A stretch of DNA of 64,000 nt from Torreya grandis (taxonomy: Eukaryota > Streptophyta > Pinopsida > Cupressales > Taxaceae). The notes under the pieces were generated by a model that did not search any database, was not told where the DNA came from, and saw nothing but the letters and a program-made list of their open reading frames with translations. Made by a program: the position numbers and the translations under genes. Where the stretch lies: positions 320,501 to 384,500 of the forward strand of contig JARHVA010004250.1 in the NCBI GenBank assembly GCA_037957365.1, read 5' to 3'. This document shows positions 24,346 through 36,480 of the stretch, piece after piece (within the stretch, counting starts at the first letter, position 1; each line of letters opens with the position of its first letter).

Positions 24346-25559
24346 TGTATAACATATTGTTATAAAGGGGGCCAAGGAATGACATATCACTTTGGTCAGA
24401 GGTTATCTATTGTCCTAGGGCTATATATCCAACCAAAAATTGGAATTTATCTAGAGATATGTTGTTTGGAACTTGGGATTAGCCAAGGAACTTTGTTAAG
24501 TTATTTTGATGGATAGTTGATGTACATAACAAATCTTAAATGGAAATTTTTCCAGGCATCTTGTAAAGTTGTTCCATAATATTGAACATTTTATCCTTCA
24601 TAGTAATAAATGGCTTATTCTAAGCCAGAATGATGGGTTGGATGGGTACAATGGTAGATGGTTGTGGGCCTAGGATGATAATATTTAACCACCAAGTTAT
24701 GATTACATAATTGTAATTAGATACAGGACCATCATTTCTAGTAAATGATGGTGGTGAGGGGCTAGATATGATAAGTCTTGGTTGTTTGTGCACTTATATG
24801 TGGTCATAGGGTAATGGTGAGTTATCAATATAAGGTCCAAAATTAGTAATCCCTGATTGTTAGTATATGTATTTATAGTCCCAATTCAAGGAAGGATCAC
24901 TAGCATAGGTTAGTTAATTGGAATCATTTAGTAATGATCCTCTTCAGTTTACACTTGGTATTGGATTGATGGAGATGGTGAAAATGTGACCTCCCACAAG
25001 ATGACCTACAAATTTTTTATAGTCATATGCAACTGTGTGGTAAGTCTATTGGGTATTAGCATCATTATGGTCCTAGTTCTATCCATTTAGATGACATTAA
25101 TTTTGTTGTTACTACTTTATTCTTTATTATTGTTGCTACTAGTTATGATTTTTATGTTGTGTAAAAAGGTTTTGATAAATACCTAAATTCTAATTGGATG
25201 TAAAAAATCCATTATCCAATGCTATCTCCCTATTTTTTTACATATTTTGAATGAGATGTTTGATTTTCACATAACATCATAGGTTATGTTCATTCTTGTT
25301 GTGATTAAACTACTTGGATTTTTCATAATTACTAGCCTAGGTTAGTGTCGATGCTTACGCTTGGACTTGTTCTAATTTTTCCCATTCCCTTGGTTTTAAT
25401 TATAATTTTGGTTTGATGAGGTTAATTGGATAATACCTTTACTAATAAGAAAATTTTCAATTAGTAAACATTTTTTATGATTTCCTTGAAGGTATATGCA
25501 CATTACAACTCCAAATGGTAAGATATCTTATTTTGTAAATTTTTGGTAAATATAGTGAC
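24346..25559 (-). other. Element B gag C-terminus / protease N-terminal linker
   Basis: No clear domain. Minus-strand sequence is broken by many stops. A zinc knuckle could not be identified. Confidence 0.4.
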
Positions 25560-25925
25560 TAACTATTTGTCTAGTAAACTATGAATGAAATAGATGGAAA
25601 GGGTTATCCACCATTATAGATATCTTGTGAAACTTTCACTAGCCTTCTATTTGGCTTGGGTCAAATCTACCAATGAAATCTCATGTTCAAGATTGTAGGA
25701 GAAATGCTACACAAACTTATTTGAAAGGTCATCAAAATTAGATACTAAGTTCTTTATCAATTTTAGAAACCACTCCAAAGCCTATCCTTATAGACTTTGA
25801 GTAAACAGTATTAGGATGTATATGTCACTATAAGCCACTTAATAACAAGCAATAATGAATTTGGTTAAATGGATTTTTGGGTCTCCTTTACCCTTGTATT
25901 TGTCAAATTATAGTGGTTCATACCA
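25560..25925 (-). pseudogene. Element B gag (capsid core)
   Basis: In one minus-strand frame the sequence reads DKYKGKGDPKIHLTKFIIAC, VAYSDIYILILFTQSL, ALEWFLKLIKNLVSNFDDLS, and then HFSYNLEHEISLVDLTQAK with KASESFTRYL. This is the same Retrotrans_gag pattern as element A (KYKGKGDPREHL...), with about five in-frame stops. Confidence 0.8.
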
Positions 25926-26799
25926 TAGAATAAATGGTATCTATAAATACTCCATGTTGAATGGGTAGGAAAAAAATATCATCCAACTTAAACTCTTGGT
26001 ATATTTGCCATCTTGAATGGTGACAATTGTATCCTTCATTTACTATAGTTCTTGTGCTAAGAAACTAGATGGAATATTGGGTTGAGGTGGAGGTTGGGTA
26101 GTCACAGGTGGATTACCTTGACTCGGGTATAATGGAGGCATGGTTTGATATGGAATGTTGGTTTGGTTAGGGAACTGATCAAGAATTTGAAGTCATATGT
26201 AAGGATGTAATTTTTGAATTTACATGTATTTTAGTGTGATATTGCAGTTGGAATTCAATATATAGGCCTATTTTTGGGAGAATTATGGTTGGGATAGAAG
26301 GATATGGTTTGGATTGAAGTACTATGCCTATTGAGTTTGAGTAGTGACTTGATACCAACTATTCAAATTTAGGTGAAGAAGGGAAACTTTTGAACCAAGG
26401 TCCTTTTGTTGGCTATTTGGTATGTTTGGAATAAAAGCCAATTACTTATTAATTATTACTTATGGAATAGTATAACTTCTTGGTTACACAAACACTTGTT
26501 GTGATTTAGATGCTTGTAGAGTGTTTGGTATTTATTTCTAACCAATAGACATATGTTATTGATTATAAAATATTTATGATGATAAAGATATGTTGTTATA
26601 CGACTGAAAAGGTATACTTGTCACTACCTAACAAGGTATAACATTGGTTCCCTTGTTGAAGGTATAATATTAGATTGTGCCTATTATTATGGAATTCTAA
26701 TCATCACCAGTTATGGTGGAGTAATATTTGTCACATTTTTTGAGGAAAGGCACTTGTTTGGGTTTGAGTTCTTAATCTTTTTAGTTGCATGCTTGATGA
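25926..26799 (-). other. Gag N-terminal half of element B, unreadable
   Basis: Low-complexity Gln/Tyr/Asn-biased remains on the minus strand and no domain. Confidence 0.35.
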
Positions 26800-27825
26800 A
26801 ATAGTTGGTTGAGGATTAGAGGTAGCTTCTTGGGGTTGGGATGTAGAATTTCCTAACCCCTACTATTGTGATCCACTTGTGGTGTTACTAGAGGCACTTA
26901 TTTTGGATTGGTTTTTGATGTATTTAAACTAATTTGGTCTATATTGGATGACACTTACTGTTATCCATATTGTTTGTCACATTTTTCTACATAAAAGTAA
27001 AAGACACTTATTCAATAACTAAGGAAATGAAAATGTCTCCAACTAAATTTATTTTCATGAATGGGTATATACCGAAAATATTTTAGTCTATAAATTCAAT
27101 CAATACTCCTATTTAAGTAGGTAACTTGATGAGATAAGCATTTGACACAACCATGTTATTAAAATTGTATGCTAATTTCAAATAGGTGTAAGATGTTGTT
27201 TCCATTTGTATAAAGTGGTCCACCATGAGGTCCTTTCCTATGACAAGTATACATGAATCTTGGTATGACATCATCACTAGATCTTAAGGATTGTTAGTAG
27301 AGGAATATTCATTGGTTTGATTATAAGGTATGTTTTAAGGCACTCTAACTAGACTTGGCAAATTTTTGTGCGGGAAGTCTACTAAAAGCTTGGCCCCTAC
27401 CTCCATGGATCTGATTAAAACTTCATCCTTATTTGTAAGAAATTGATGATCAAAAAATTAGAAATCATATTTTGATTGCATCAAAACATAGTACATATGT
27501 TATTAAACTTAGTCTACAATCAAAGGTATGCTAACTAGGTATTGCATTATTTGTTCTTGGTCCTACTCTACGTATAGAGGTGTGTTGACCAAATAGCCAG
27601 CTAGAGGATCTTGGATTTTCTCTATATATTGAGATTTTTAAGGAGGATAGGGATACATATCAAAAAATACATGATCACCATAGTGTTCTTGAACAAAGAC
27701 CATTTATGTGACCAAATTATCATATCATGGATTATACATGGCTCCACTATGAATATAGTGAGACATTTTAAAACCAATGGTAAATATTTCATAAAAAAAT
27801 TATAGAGTTATATATATTCTTAAAA
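26800..27825 (-). pseudogene. Element B gag N-terminal or extra upstream ORF
   Basis: On the minus strand a long protein-like frame with scattered stops includes DPLAGYLVNTPLYVE, DQEQIMQYLVSIPLIVD, TNKDEVLIRSMEVGAKLLVD and DLVMMSYQDSCILVIGKDLM. It lies upstream of the gag core. Ogre-like elements carry an ORF1 upstream of gag, so this could be that ORF or simply the Gag N-terminus. I cannot tell which from the sequence alone. Confidence 0.45.
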
Positions 27826-28888
27826 TGAATGTCCAAAGGACAAATGGTTCAAACTTGATCTAACTTGGTCAAAAAGTGGAGTTGTATCTCCAAAATCTCT
27901 ATGCTAAAACTTGGTGCAAAATAATCTAAAATCAAATGTCTAATGTCAAATGTCTTACACAAAAAGGTCAAGTGGATGAATAAAATTGGAATGATAGACT
28001 CTAGGTACAAATTATTTCAAATATGTCTAATCTAAAGAAAACAAAATTGGCTAGGTCTTTTAGAGAAGGCAAAAAAGCTAGGCTCAAAATAGGGACGAGC
28101 TAGGTCTTTTGAAAAAGGCATAAAAGCCAAAATTTTAAATAAAATAAGGTATGAGATTTAATCTATCAAAATCTAAAACACTTTGGCATGAACTAGGGAT
28201 CTATATTTAAACATGAACTTGGTCATTAGGTATAATGAATGAAATAAAAGGTAGATGGAAGATAGGTTATTTCTCCTAAATCTAGACATAAATAATAATT
28301 TTCAAATTGAATAAAGAATTAACATAAGTTACACAACCCAAAAGACAAATATCAATGTCTAGGACAAAATTATATAAGGAACATGTAGAAATCAATCAAT
28401 TTTTGGATTTGAACTTGTCAAAGATAATTAAACTCAACTTTGAAAACTAGGCTTCTTAAAACAAACAATAAGGTAGATAAGAATGGACAGTATAATAGTA
28501 CTAGGTAAAGACCCTAAAGGCACATGTGGATTTGGTTTAGAAATTGGAATTTCAACACAAGAAAAAGAATTATTTTGAAAGAATTTGAGTAGTGTAATGA
28601 TTATATCACACTCTAAAGATGAGATCAATATTTTATTTCAATACTTAAAGGCAAAAAGGTTTAAAAATAAATTGGGTAGTATAACGATACCCTTTTAAAT
28701 CAAATGGAAAACACACATAAATTTTGATAAAAAGACTAAGGCACATACATGATTTTAAATGATTAGTTTAACTCCTCAAACAAAGGAGTGATGTGTACAC
28801 AACTCATTTTGATGTGGTAAGATAGATAAAAATAGATAGTTTGACTCAAGACCATGCAAAAAAGGATAAATGACAAAAACACCTAAGT
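27826..28888 (-). other. Non-coding leader of element B, right part
   Basis: No coding signal. A local duplication (GCTAGGTCTTTTAGAGAAGGC near 28,052 and GCTAGGTCTTTTGAAAAAGG near 28,100) is the only structure seen. Confidence 0.4.
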
Positions 28889-31800
28889 GTTGTTATAGGT
28901 AAAATCACAAGGGGGTGAATCAATGAGCCCAAATAATCCAAAATTCAATTTTAATATTTACAATTACTTAACCAATTACCACAAGCATTCATGGATAATA
29001 CATTTCATGTAAAGCAATAAGTAAGAGAGACAATGCAAGTTCAATCACATAACACATGTCTTACATGGGAAACCCTATTGGGGAATAAAACCCACTAAAA
29101 CCTAAAATTTCACTACTAACATATATAACATGACAAATTTAGACTATCTATAACTGATCAAGGAACTACAATCCCTATTTAGTGAGATACCAATCCCATA
29201 AGGTGTAAACCTACCTATCTAGCTGAGCTGAAACAACAAGAACTTTTATCAAATATTACCTTACAAGGAGGATACAACCACATTAGATGCTTATCTATTA
29301 CAATAAAACCTATGAAAAAATTCCACTTTTTAATTGATTTCATCAATACCTGATGATGGACCTCAGCTTATCTCACTTCACCTTCACTCACACTTCAGAC
29401 AACAAGTGCACACTTTTGCTAATAGACCTATGACCAATAGGTCATATAAATATTCCACTGTCTATTTTGATCTTCAAAACATCCTTAGGTCATTATATCA
29501 TTCTTTCACTCCCCCACACATATAATACTCTCTAAATTCACTCCTTATTCTCACTCATACAAGTCTAAAACCCAACATCTTTAGTTTTACTATTTATAGA
29601 GAAATATTGATCAACACCATCTTGGTCAACCATTAGGTATGTCTTAACCCTTAATACATATATCATGAAAAGATAAGCCTCAATAAAATCTACATTTTTT
29701 GGCCATATCACCTATGGGTCACCCTTAAGTAGCTACACCTTTTAATAAGGCACTTGTAGCTCTTATAGGTCTCATGGAGACCCATTTACCCATTAGGCTC
29801 ACCTTCAAGTAAAACATTAATATATGACCACTTCTAATTACATAGGTCAATTCCATATGTCCCCTAAGACATCATAAAATGATCATAGTCAACTTATATT
29901 ACATTTTCATATTCTCAAATAACTCAAACACAAACCTTATATGCATAATCACCATGGATAAACACACTATTAACTTATTAAACATAGTTCATACTCAATA
30001 TAGATTGATCACACTTACAAAATACCACATAGAGATTCCTCATGGAGTATAAAACAAGTTCCAATAGAAAATTCATTATGAGATATTGATACGCCATCAA
30101 AACAAGCTCAAACATCCTTCTTAGATCACTCATAGAACACAGCCAAACATATAGTCAAATTTGGAACACCATAACTATGTTTGTATTCACTTTCAGATAT
30201 TCTAATCCATATTTACAAATTCACCTTGGAGTCTTATACCACTTTTATTTTTAATACATGAGAAAATTTCTCTTATATCAAAATATATGATCAAAATATA
30301 GAGATTTGGTTTTTCCTTTACAAATTCAAATATTTAAATGACAATGGTCACAGTTAAACTTTGGAAACTTTGCTCACATCTTGTGGACTCTAAGATTAGG
30401 ATAAATACCTCACCATTGATCATGTTGTAGATTTAATGCATATACCACCAAAGAAAAATTTTAAACTTCTCTTACATTGACCTCATCTCATGAAATTTGG
30501 GAACATTGACTCAAGGCACTCCATCGATCTCCACAAGATCAATCAAGGTGTAATCAAGCACTGTACACCATTAGATCAATCTATATAAACACCCACTCAC
30601 TATTGAATCTTTATCCTATAACTTTAATTATAAGTTAAAAAGTATTTACCGTTACTCATTTTTCTTAACATGCATAAGTAATTTTTGATTTGTATGATCA
30701 ACTGTGCATCATTCGATCTTCATTAGGTCTTAAACATTAACCCTGCTTAGATAGTTGTAACTTTGACCCATTTGAATCTACATGTTCAATTTGATCTGAA
30801 AGTAAAAACTCCCATGAACCATTGGATCTCTATTAGGAACAAATATTTAACATCAATCAAATTGACTATGGGTACAAACTACAATATGCATGAGTAGCAA
30901 TTTTTACACCTAAATAACTTCTTTTGTGCTTACCTACAAGATCTCAAATTTGGATCAAGTGATCTCCTTCCATATTAAAATCTAACCATATGACCTAATT
31001 ATCTTGGAAATATTATGCATGTGAGATATAATTCCATTAACATGCCTTCTCATAAACTTCTATCATAGAACCAACCATGTCTAAATCTGTTTAGAAGACC
31101 AACTTTAATCATCCATATCTTTTATTGTGTTTCATTGTGTGATCTCAAACTTAGCAAAAATGATATATATCAAAAACTCAATAAACCCATATGATCATAT
31201 TATCTTGAAACTTAACATGTGAAAGATTTAACACCTTCAAAATTATTACTCGGCTCTTTTTGCCACACTATAAAATTGGATAAGTATGGAAAAACAAAAT
31301 CAATCTACCTGGGAGCCCAACTTTGCATATGCATATATTTTTATGCACTACATCACATGATCTAGAATTAAGTGAAAATAAATTAGGTCTAGGAATAAAT
31401 AAATGCATATAATCACATTCTCTTAAAATGTCCACATATGCAAGCTCTGACCTCAATAACATGCTTACTTAGCTCTTTCTGACCATATTGCAAATTTGGC
31501 TAAGTATGGGAAAACAATGAAATCCAACTAAGAAACCAACTTTGTACCCTGATAACTTTGCTCATGCTTCAAAACATGACTTGAGATCTAGAAAATAAAA
31601 ACTAGGGACTCTAATGATCAAAACCATATAACTATCTCCCCTTGACTCCTTCCTACATGGCAATGACGACACATCAAACTACCAACTCATCTTTTATGCC
31701 ATTAAACCCAAAGTGTCTAGATGAAAATTATGATCAACCAGATTAATTCTAATTTTACACACAATATCTAAAATCATGGATCATATCTTATAGGACCACT

Positions 31801-32100
31801 TTCACATGTTTAAATCTCCATACTAATCCTTGATCCTCTCAAGCTATGTCAATAATAAAGATCAACCAACCATACATAAAACACACTTAGAAAAAGCACA
31901 TTTAACACTTTGTCATTGTCACATATAAGAACATTGAACACTTTGTCATTGCCATATAGACTATAAATTCACTTCATCCACTCACTAGGGAACCTCCATA
32001 ACACCACTATGACATCATCATGATAACTCTCCAACAAGTGTGATATCCTAAATCCTAAAACTAACAACGCTGCATTATAATGTCAAATTATATCAATATA
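28889..32100. repeat. Non-coding repeat block within the B leader, possible solo LTR
   Basis: It starts with TGTTGTTATAGG, then AAAATCACAAGGGGGTGAAT, a phrase common at one end of long plant LTRs. It has no coding signal for about 3.2 kb, in contrast to flanking element B. The right end near 32.0-32.1 kb is uncertain and I found no clear target duplication. It may be an inserted solo LTR or another non-autonomous repeat. Confidence 0.4.
30700..31660 (+). repeat. Degenerate ~200-225-bp tandem repeat
   Basis: Recurring ordered phrases: GATCTCAAA.TT (30,943; 31,142), GATCTAGAATTAAG (31,359), GATCTAGAAAATAA (31,584). Also CTCGGCTCTTTTTGCCACA (31,250) against CTTAGCTCTTTCTGACCATA (31,470), GGATAAGTATGGAAAAACAA against GGCTAAGTATGGGAAAACAA, and GGGAGCCCAACTTTG against AGAAACCAACTTTG. 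At least three units are visible. Confidence 0.6.
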
Positions 32101-33630
32101 CTCACTCTTAAGAAGATTTTATTATTTACTCAAAAAAGTAAAAGTGCATTAAAAGTAGGGTTTTTATGCTCCCTCTTCTCTCAAGAGTTTTTACTATGAC
32201 ATGGAACTTCAAGCTACTCGCCCTGGATCAATAGTATGTCCTTTATAAGTGGGGTTGCTTTATATCAATTTTTACTCATTTCTATATGGTCCCAATTATG
32301 GATAACATAAGAGATGCTCACATCGAATGGATCCACATAAAAAAGATTGTGTTGCAAAGGTCTTGTGATTTTCACAACCAATATATCCATTACTTTCTCA
32401 ATTTAGTGTGATGTCTAAGTTGATCATATGTTATGAGGGTATCAGTCATTAACGTAGGTATTTTAATTTCTTAAATTACCATCCTAGTGGTTCACCTTCT
32501 CAATTTATATACCCAACCATGGAGTGGGGTTAAAATTATGTCAAGATATGAATTCTCAGGTCAACATTTACCTCAAGAACCCATGAGGAGTTGATGAACT
32601 CCTGATCACAAGCTAAGATTAATGAAAAAATAAAATTAGGTGAAAAGACTTTATGGTTGTTTTAGGGTCACTCAAACCATATGGATTTGGTGAGAACCTT
32701 AGTAAATTTATTTACACACTTTTGGAATAGATCAAAAATGGAAAATAATGGGCATTTTTTATCACCTGAGTTCCCTAAAGGGGATAGGGGAAGAGCATAC
32801 ACATGTTACTTGGTTTGTTCAAAAAAACAATTTTCAACAAACAAGCATAAAATACACAACTCTTAGGAGTATGTAATTAAATGTGAAAGTTCATTTTAGT
32901 TAATCAAAATTAAATATGATGTGAAATTTGAGCCCCTTGGCATTAGTTGAAAAATTTGCAAAAACCTCAAAAAAAACTAAGGTATTGAAAATAACTAAGT
33001 TCATTTTAAACACCAAAGACAAAGTGTGTAAGATTTAATCATGTTCAAACTTGTTTTTTTCCACCTTAGGACATGTAATTTATTTGAGGGTTTGCCTTAT
33101 TAGAATCCCAAAAGTGTATGTTTAAATAATATTTCAAAATTAGCACTTGGGTTTCCTATTTTTTAATCTCAAAGTGATCGATGTCAATTTATAGAGATTG
33201 ATGTGAATTGATCTGGACATGGATTGGCATCGGTAAATAGAGATCAATGTTAGTTCTTTTAGAAAAAAAGGAAAACACAATATGTTTTTTCACAAAAATA
33301 TCATTAGTAAGATGAACTTAAAACCAAATATCTCTCTAAATACTGAAGGAAAATGGTTAAATAGACAATATTTAGTCCTCAAAACATAAAATCAAGATCA
33401 TAAGAATCAAGAAAAACTCAAGTTGGTCACATTTCTATCGTGCCCTATTCTTCACATAGGGATTGATGTTAGTTCTGGGAGAATAGATGTTAGTCTTTGT
33501 GTAACCTGTGTGTTGCTAAAATAATATAATTATGTAAAAAACAAAGTTAAAACTCAAATTTTAAAGAGTCTTGAGCATCCATTATCAAAACTAAAAGCAA
33601 TAGATTAATCTCCTTGGTTGTATAGGATAC
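32101..33630 (-). other. Leader of element B next to the PBS
   Basis: No coding signal. Between about 33,180 and 33,500 the phrase GATTGATGTTAGTT / GATCAATGTTAGTTC recurs four or five times at irregular spacing. Confidence 0.4.
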
Positions 33631-33651
33631 TTGGTCCCACCAGTTGTGCCA
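33631..33651 (-). promoter_or_regulatory. Candidate primer-binding site of element B
   Basis: On the minus strand TGGCACAACTGGTGGGACC starts with TGG and looks like a plant PBS. It lies about 38 bases after the LTR end, farther than usual, so it is tentative. Confidence 0.35.
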
Positions 33652-33689
33652 TTTGTGATCAAAAAGTCTAAGAAGGGAGGTTAGTATAA

Positions 33690-34644
33690 TGTTATTTCAA
33701 GAAATAAAACTCAAATAAATACACTAAGACTTACACTCCTAGCTTAGATACTAGGGAGATATTAATAAAAAAACTAAATTAAAGCACAAAAAAACAAAAA
33801 AGACAATAACTCTTTTACATTATTTGGGATCTCCAAATGGCTTTGTTGAATGGCTAACTCATCTTGTGCATCAATAAGTCTTTCGCAATGAATCTTTCTT
33901 GGCTCTTTCTCTCCTTGGAATCATGGCTTTCATGTTGTTTGGCTTAAGATTTGAGAATTATAACACTAATAATACCAAATATTTGAAGTCATTTATGCAT
34001 AATAACTTCTCACCAAAAATATCTTATGGTTAAATAGGCATGCCCTTGTAATTGTAGCCCTAAGAATTAAATCTCACCCAAGGTGAGTCAAGGTTGAGTT
34101 TAGACTTAGAATGGGTTAAAATTAAATCTAGGTGAGTTAGAACTAACTCCATTAGAGTTAATAGTTTTCAAATAATTATGATTTGTAATTACTAGGCATG
34201 GATCTCAAATTAGACATTTCATGATATTTTCAAAGATCTTGACAGCTTATAAAGGCAGTGATGAAAGGCTAGGATATCTTAAATTTTTGAATTTATTTTT
34301 TTAGATTTTCATTAATTTTAAATGGATAATTCAACTAGGCATTTAATATTTTTTATCTCTTTCAAGATTTTATCAAGTGTGTAGGTTCCCTAATTAATAG
34401 GTCCATAAGCCAAATTTATAGTTGTGATGTTACAAGTTGATTAGGGATGAATCCATGAGAGATATTGTAGCATATGATAAAATATCATAATTAGCAATGT
34501 CTCAATGTAATTCTAAGCTTTGATTAATGATTCACATGAAAATTTGGGATGCTCAGTGATTCCTAGGCTTAATTTAGAATGGTTGGTATTGATTGGTCTT
34601 AATTCCAGTCAGGAGCTAGTTGTGGTCAAGTTTAGGTGTCTACA
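33690..34644 (-). repeat. 5' LTR of element B
   Basis: Read on the minus strand it begins TGTAGACACC and ends ...AAATAACA, with correct TG...CA ends. It matches LTR1 (13,382-14,371) throughout. It sits upstream of the B gag-pol, so it is the 5' LTR. The B element including its insertions would then span about 21 kb, in the range of Ogre-like elements. Confidence 0.75.
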
Positions 34645-35112
34645 ATAAGACTTGAATAAATTTAACTCAAAATAAGATTTTGAATTCTAAATGTGATCTA
34701 AATTTACATTAAAAACATAATAGTATGATTTCACACAATAAGAAAAGTATGAAGTGTATGCATTTGACCAATATGGGACATATAAGGGCACAAATGTGAC
34801 CAAAACATGGATAGAGTAATGATACAATTTCACACAAGAAAAGGGTATTAAATGTATGTATTTTGAACAAGGTAGAATGGAAAAATTTGACTATAGTAAT
34901 GAAAAAAATAACACCTCTTAGTGTAAGTATAATATGACAATGTTTAACCAAATAAGGACTCAATCAATCTCATCTTATACTAGAAATTGACATAGGTTTA
35001 GGGGAAAATCACTTATCCTTTTGATATACTTACTTTTGATAGGATAAAATTTAAGATTCTTTGAAAGTGATTAATTATTATATGTTATTGTTAGGGTTTT
35101 TACACCCCCTTC
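34645..35112. other. Spacer between elements B and C, with a ~98-bp direct repeat
   Basis: Two related blocks (GATTTCACACAATAAGAAAAG from about 34,729 and CAATTTCACACAAGAAAAGG from about 34,826) are followed by matching ATGTATG/TTTTGAAC parts. On the minus strand GAGAAGGGGG followed by TGTAAAAACCCTAAC at the right edge (35,098-35,115) resembles a PPT plus LTR start for element C, but no matching LTR pair is visible. Confidence 0.35.
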
Positions 35113-35189
35113 TCTCAAAAAGTCATATGTAAAAGACAATCTTTTGGATTTATTACCTTTGAATCCCTACATCAGTGATAACTCAACAA

Positions 35190-35650
35190 AAATAGGTTTC
35201 TAGTCTAAATTTTTGTTTTCTAAAACCAAATGGTCCTGATATACTTTATGGGATTAATGCATCCACTAGTTTATTACTTTTCCCTTTCTTGTGCTTGATG
35301 GTGAAGATAAATTTTTACATGTACTCCACCCATTTGACATGTCTTTGGTTCAACTTAGGCTAATTAGATATGAATTGAAGTCCATGGTTATTTGTGTATA
35401 CAATGAAATCATTTGGCATAAGATAATACCTCCACTTATTTAATGCTTGCATCATGGCATAAAAATCCAAGTCATAGGATGAATACATCTTTTTATCATC
35501 ATTCAACTTATCACTAAAGTAAGATATAGGTCTTCCCTCTTGGCTTAGGACATCCCCTATGTCTACACCACTTGTATGACACTCTATCTAGAATATTTTA
35601 TTGAAGTCTAGAAATACTAGTCTTGGTTGCTCTATGATCCTTAGCTTCAA
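35190..35650 (-). pseudogene. Element C RNase H domain
   Basis: The minus-strand frame gives HTSGVDIGDVLSQEGRPISY, FSDKLNDDKKMYSSYDLDFY, AMMQALNKWRYYLMPNDF, then YTNNHGLQFIS and HKKGKSNKLVDALI. This is a classic gypsy RNase H, ending with the '...N..ADALSR' block (here LVDAL). One or two stops occur. It follows the RT thumb directly. No integrase follows, because pol ends near 35.1 kb. Confidence 0.88.
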
Positions 35651-36480
35651 TTATTGGAAACCTTTTTCTACCTACTCATTCCAAACAAAGTTTTTCTTGT
35701 CTCCCTTGATAGTGTTAATGATAGGAGCACATATTCCACCAAATTTTATTATAAACTTCCTATAGAAACTTGCCAAACCATGAAAACTTCTTACCTCTCC
35801 TACTATCCTAGGTGTTGGCCACACCATGATTGCCTTCACCTTATTATTGTCCATCTTTATCATGCCTTATGAAATTACAAAACTAAGGTATAATATCTCC
35901 CTTTACATGAAGTCACACTTCTAGCAGTTGATCAATAACCTCTGTTCTTGTAGCCTCCTTATTACCAACTCTAAAGGATGAAGTTGTTCTTCTTTACTTT
36001 GCCTGTAAATTAGTACATCATCCAGATAAACTATTAAAAAATTGCCTATAAAATATTTCAAAACCTCATTCATTAATATCATGAAAGTACTAGGTCCATT
36101 AGTCAAACCAAATGGCATGACAAACCATTCATATAAACCTTCATTTGTTTTAAAAGTAGTCTTCCACTCATCACCTTCTCTAATCCTTATCTGGTAGTAG
36201 CTACTCTCCAGGTCTATCTTGTAAAAATATCTTTCTCCACTTAAGCAATCCATCAAATCCTCCATCTTAGGAAGTGGAAACCTATAACTTATATTAATTT
36301 TATTGATGGCTCTAGAATAAATGCACAACCTCGATTCACCTTCCTTATTTGGCACCAATACCATGGGTATTGCACATGGGATCAATATCTCTTTGATCAA
36401 CCCTTTGTCAAGTAGCTATTGTACTTACCTTTTGATCTTAGCATTCTCTTATGGGGTCATCTTATATATAGCCCTATTTG
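35651..36480 (-). pseudogene. Element C reverse transcriptase (long open palm)
   Basis: A 159-codon uninterrupted stretch (35,921-36,400) contains ILIPCAIPMVLVPNKEGESR, CIYSRAINKINISYRFPLP, YFYKIDLESSYYQIRI, MPFGLTNGPSTFMILMNEVL and the intact catalytic loop VYLDDVLIY. After a break, the thumb/connection follows as [20 protein letters not shown]. The last phrase is typical of plant chromoviruses (CRM/Reina/Tekay group). The RT is the best-preserved enzyme in the window, but upstream and downstream stops break the polyprotein. Confidence 0.9.

Noticed and set aside
34709..34963. 84-codon Cys-rich minus-strand frame
   Set aside because: It spans the ~98-bp direct repeat and the sequence is repetitive. 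It is not a conserved peptide.
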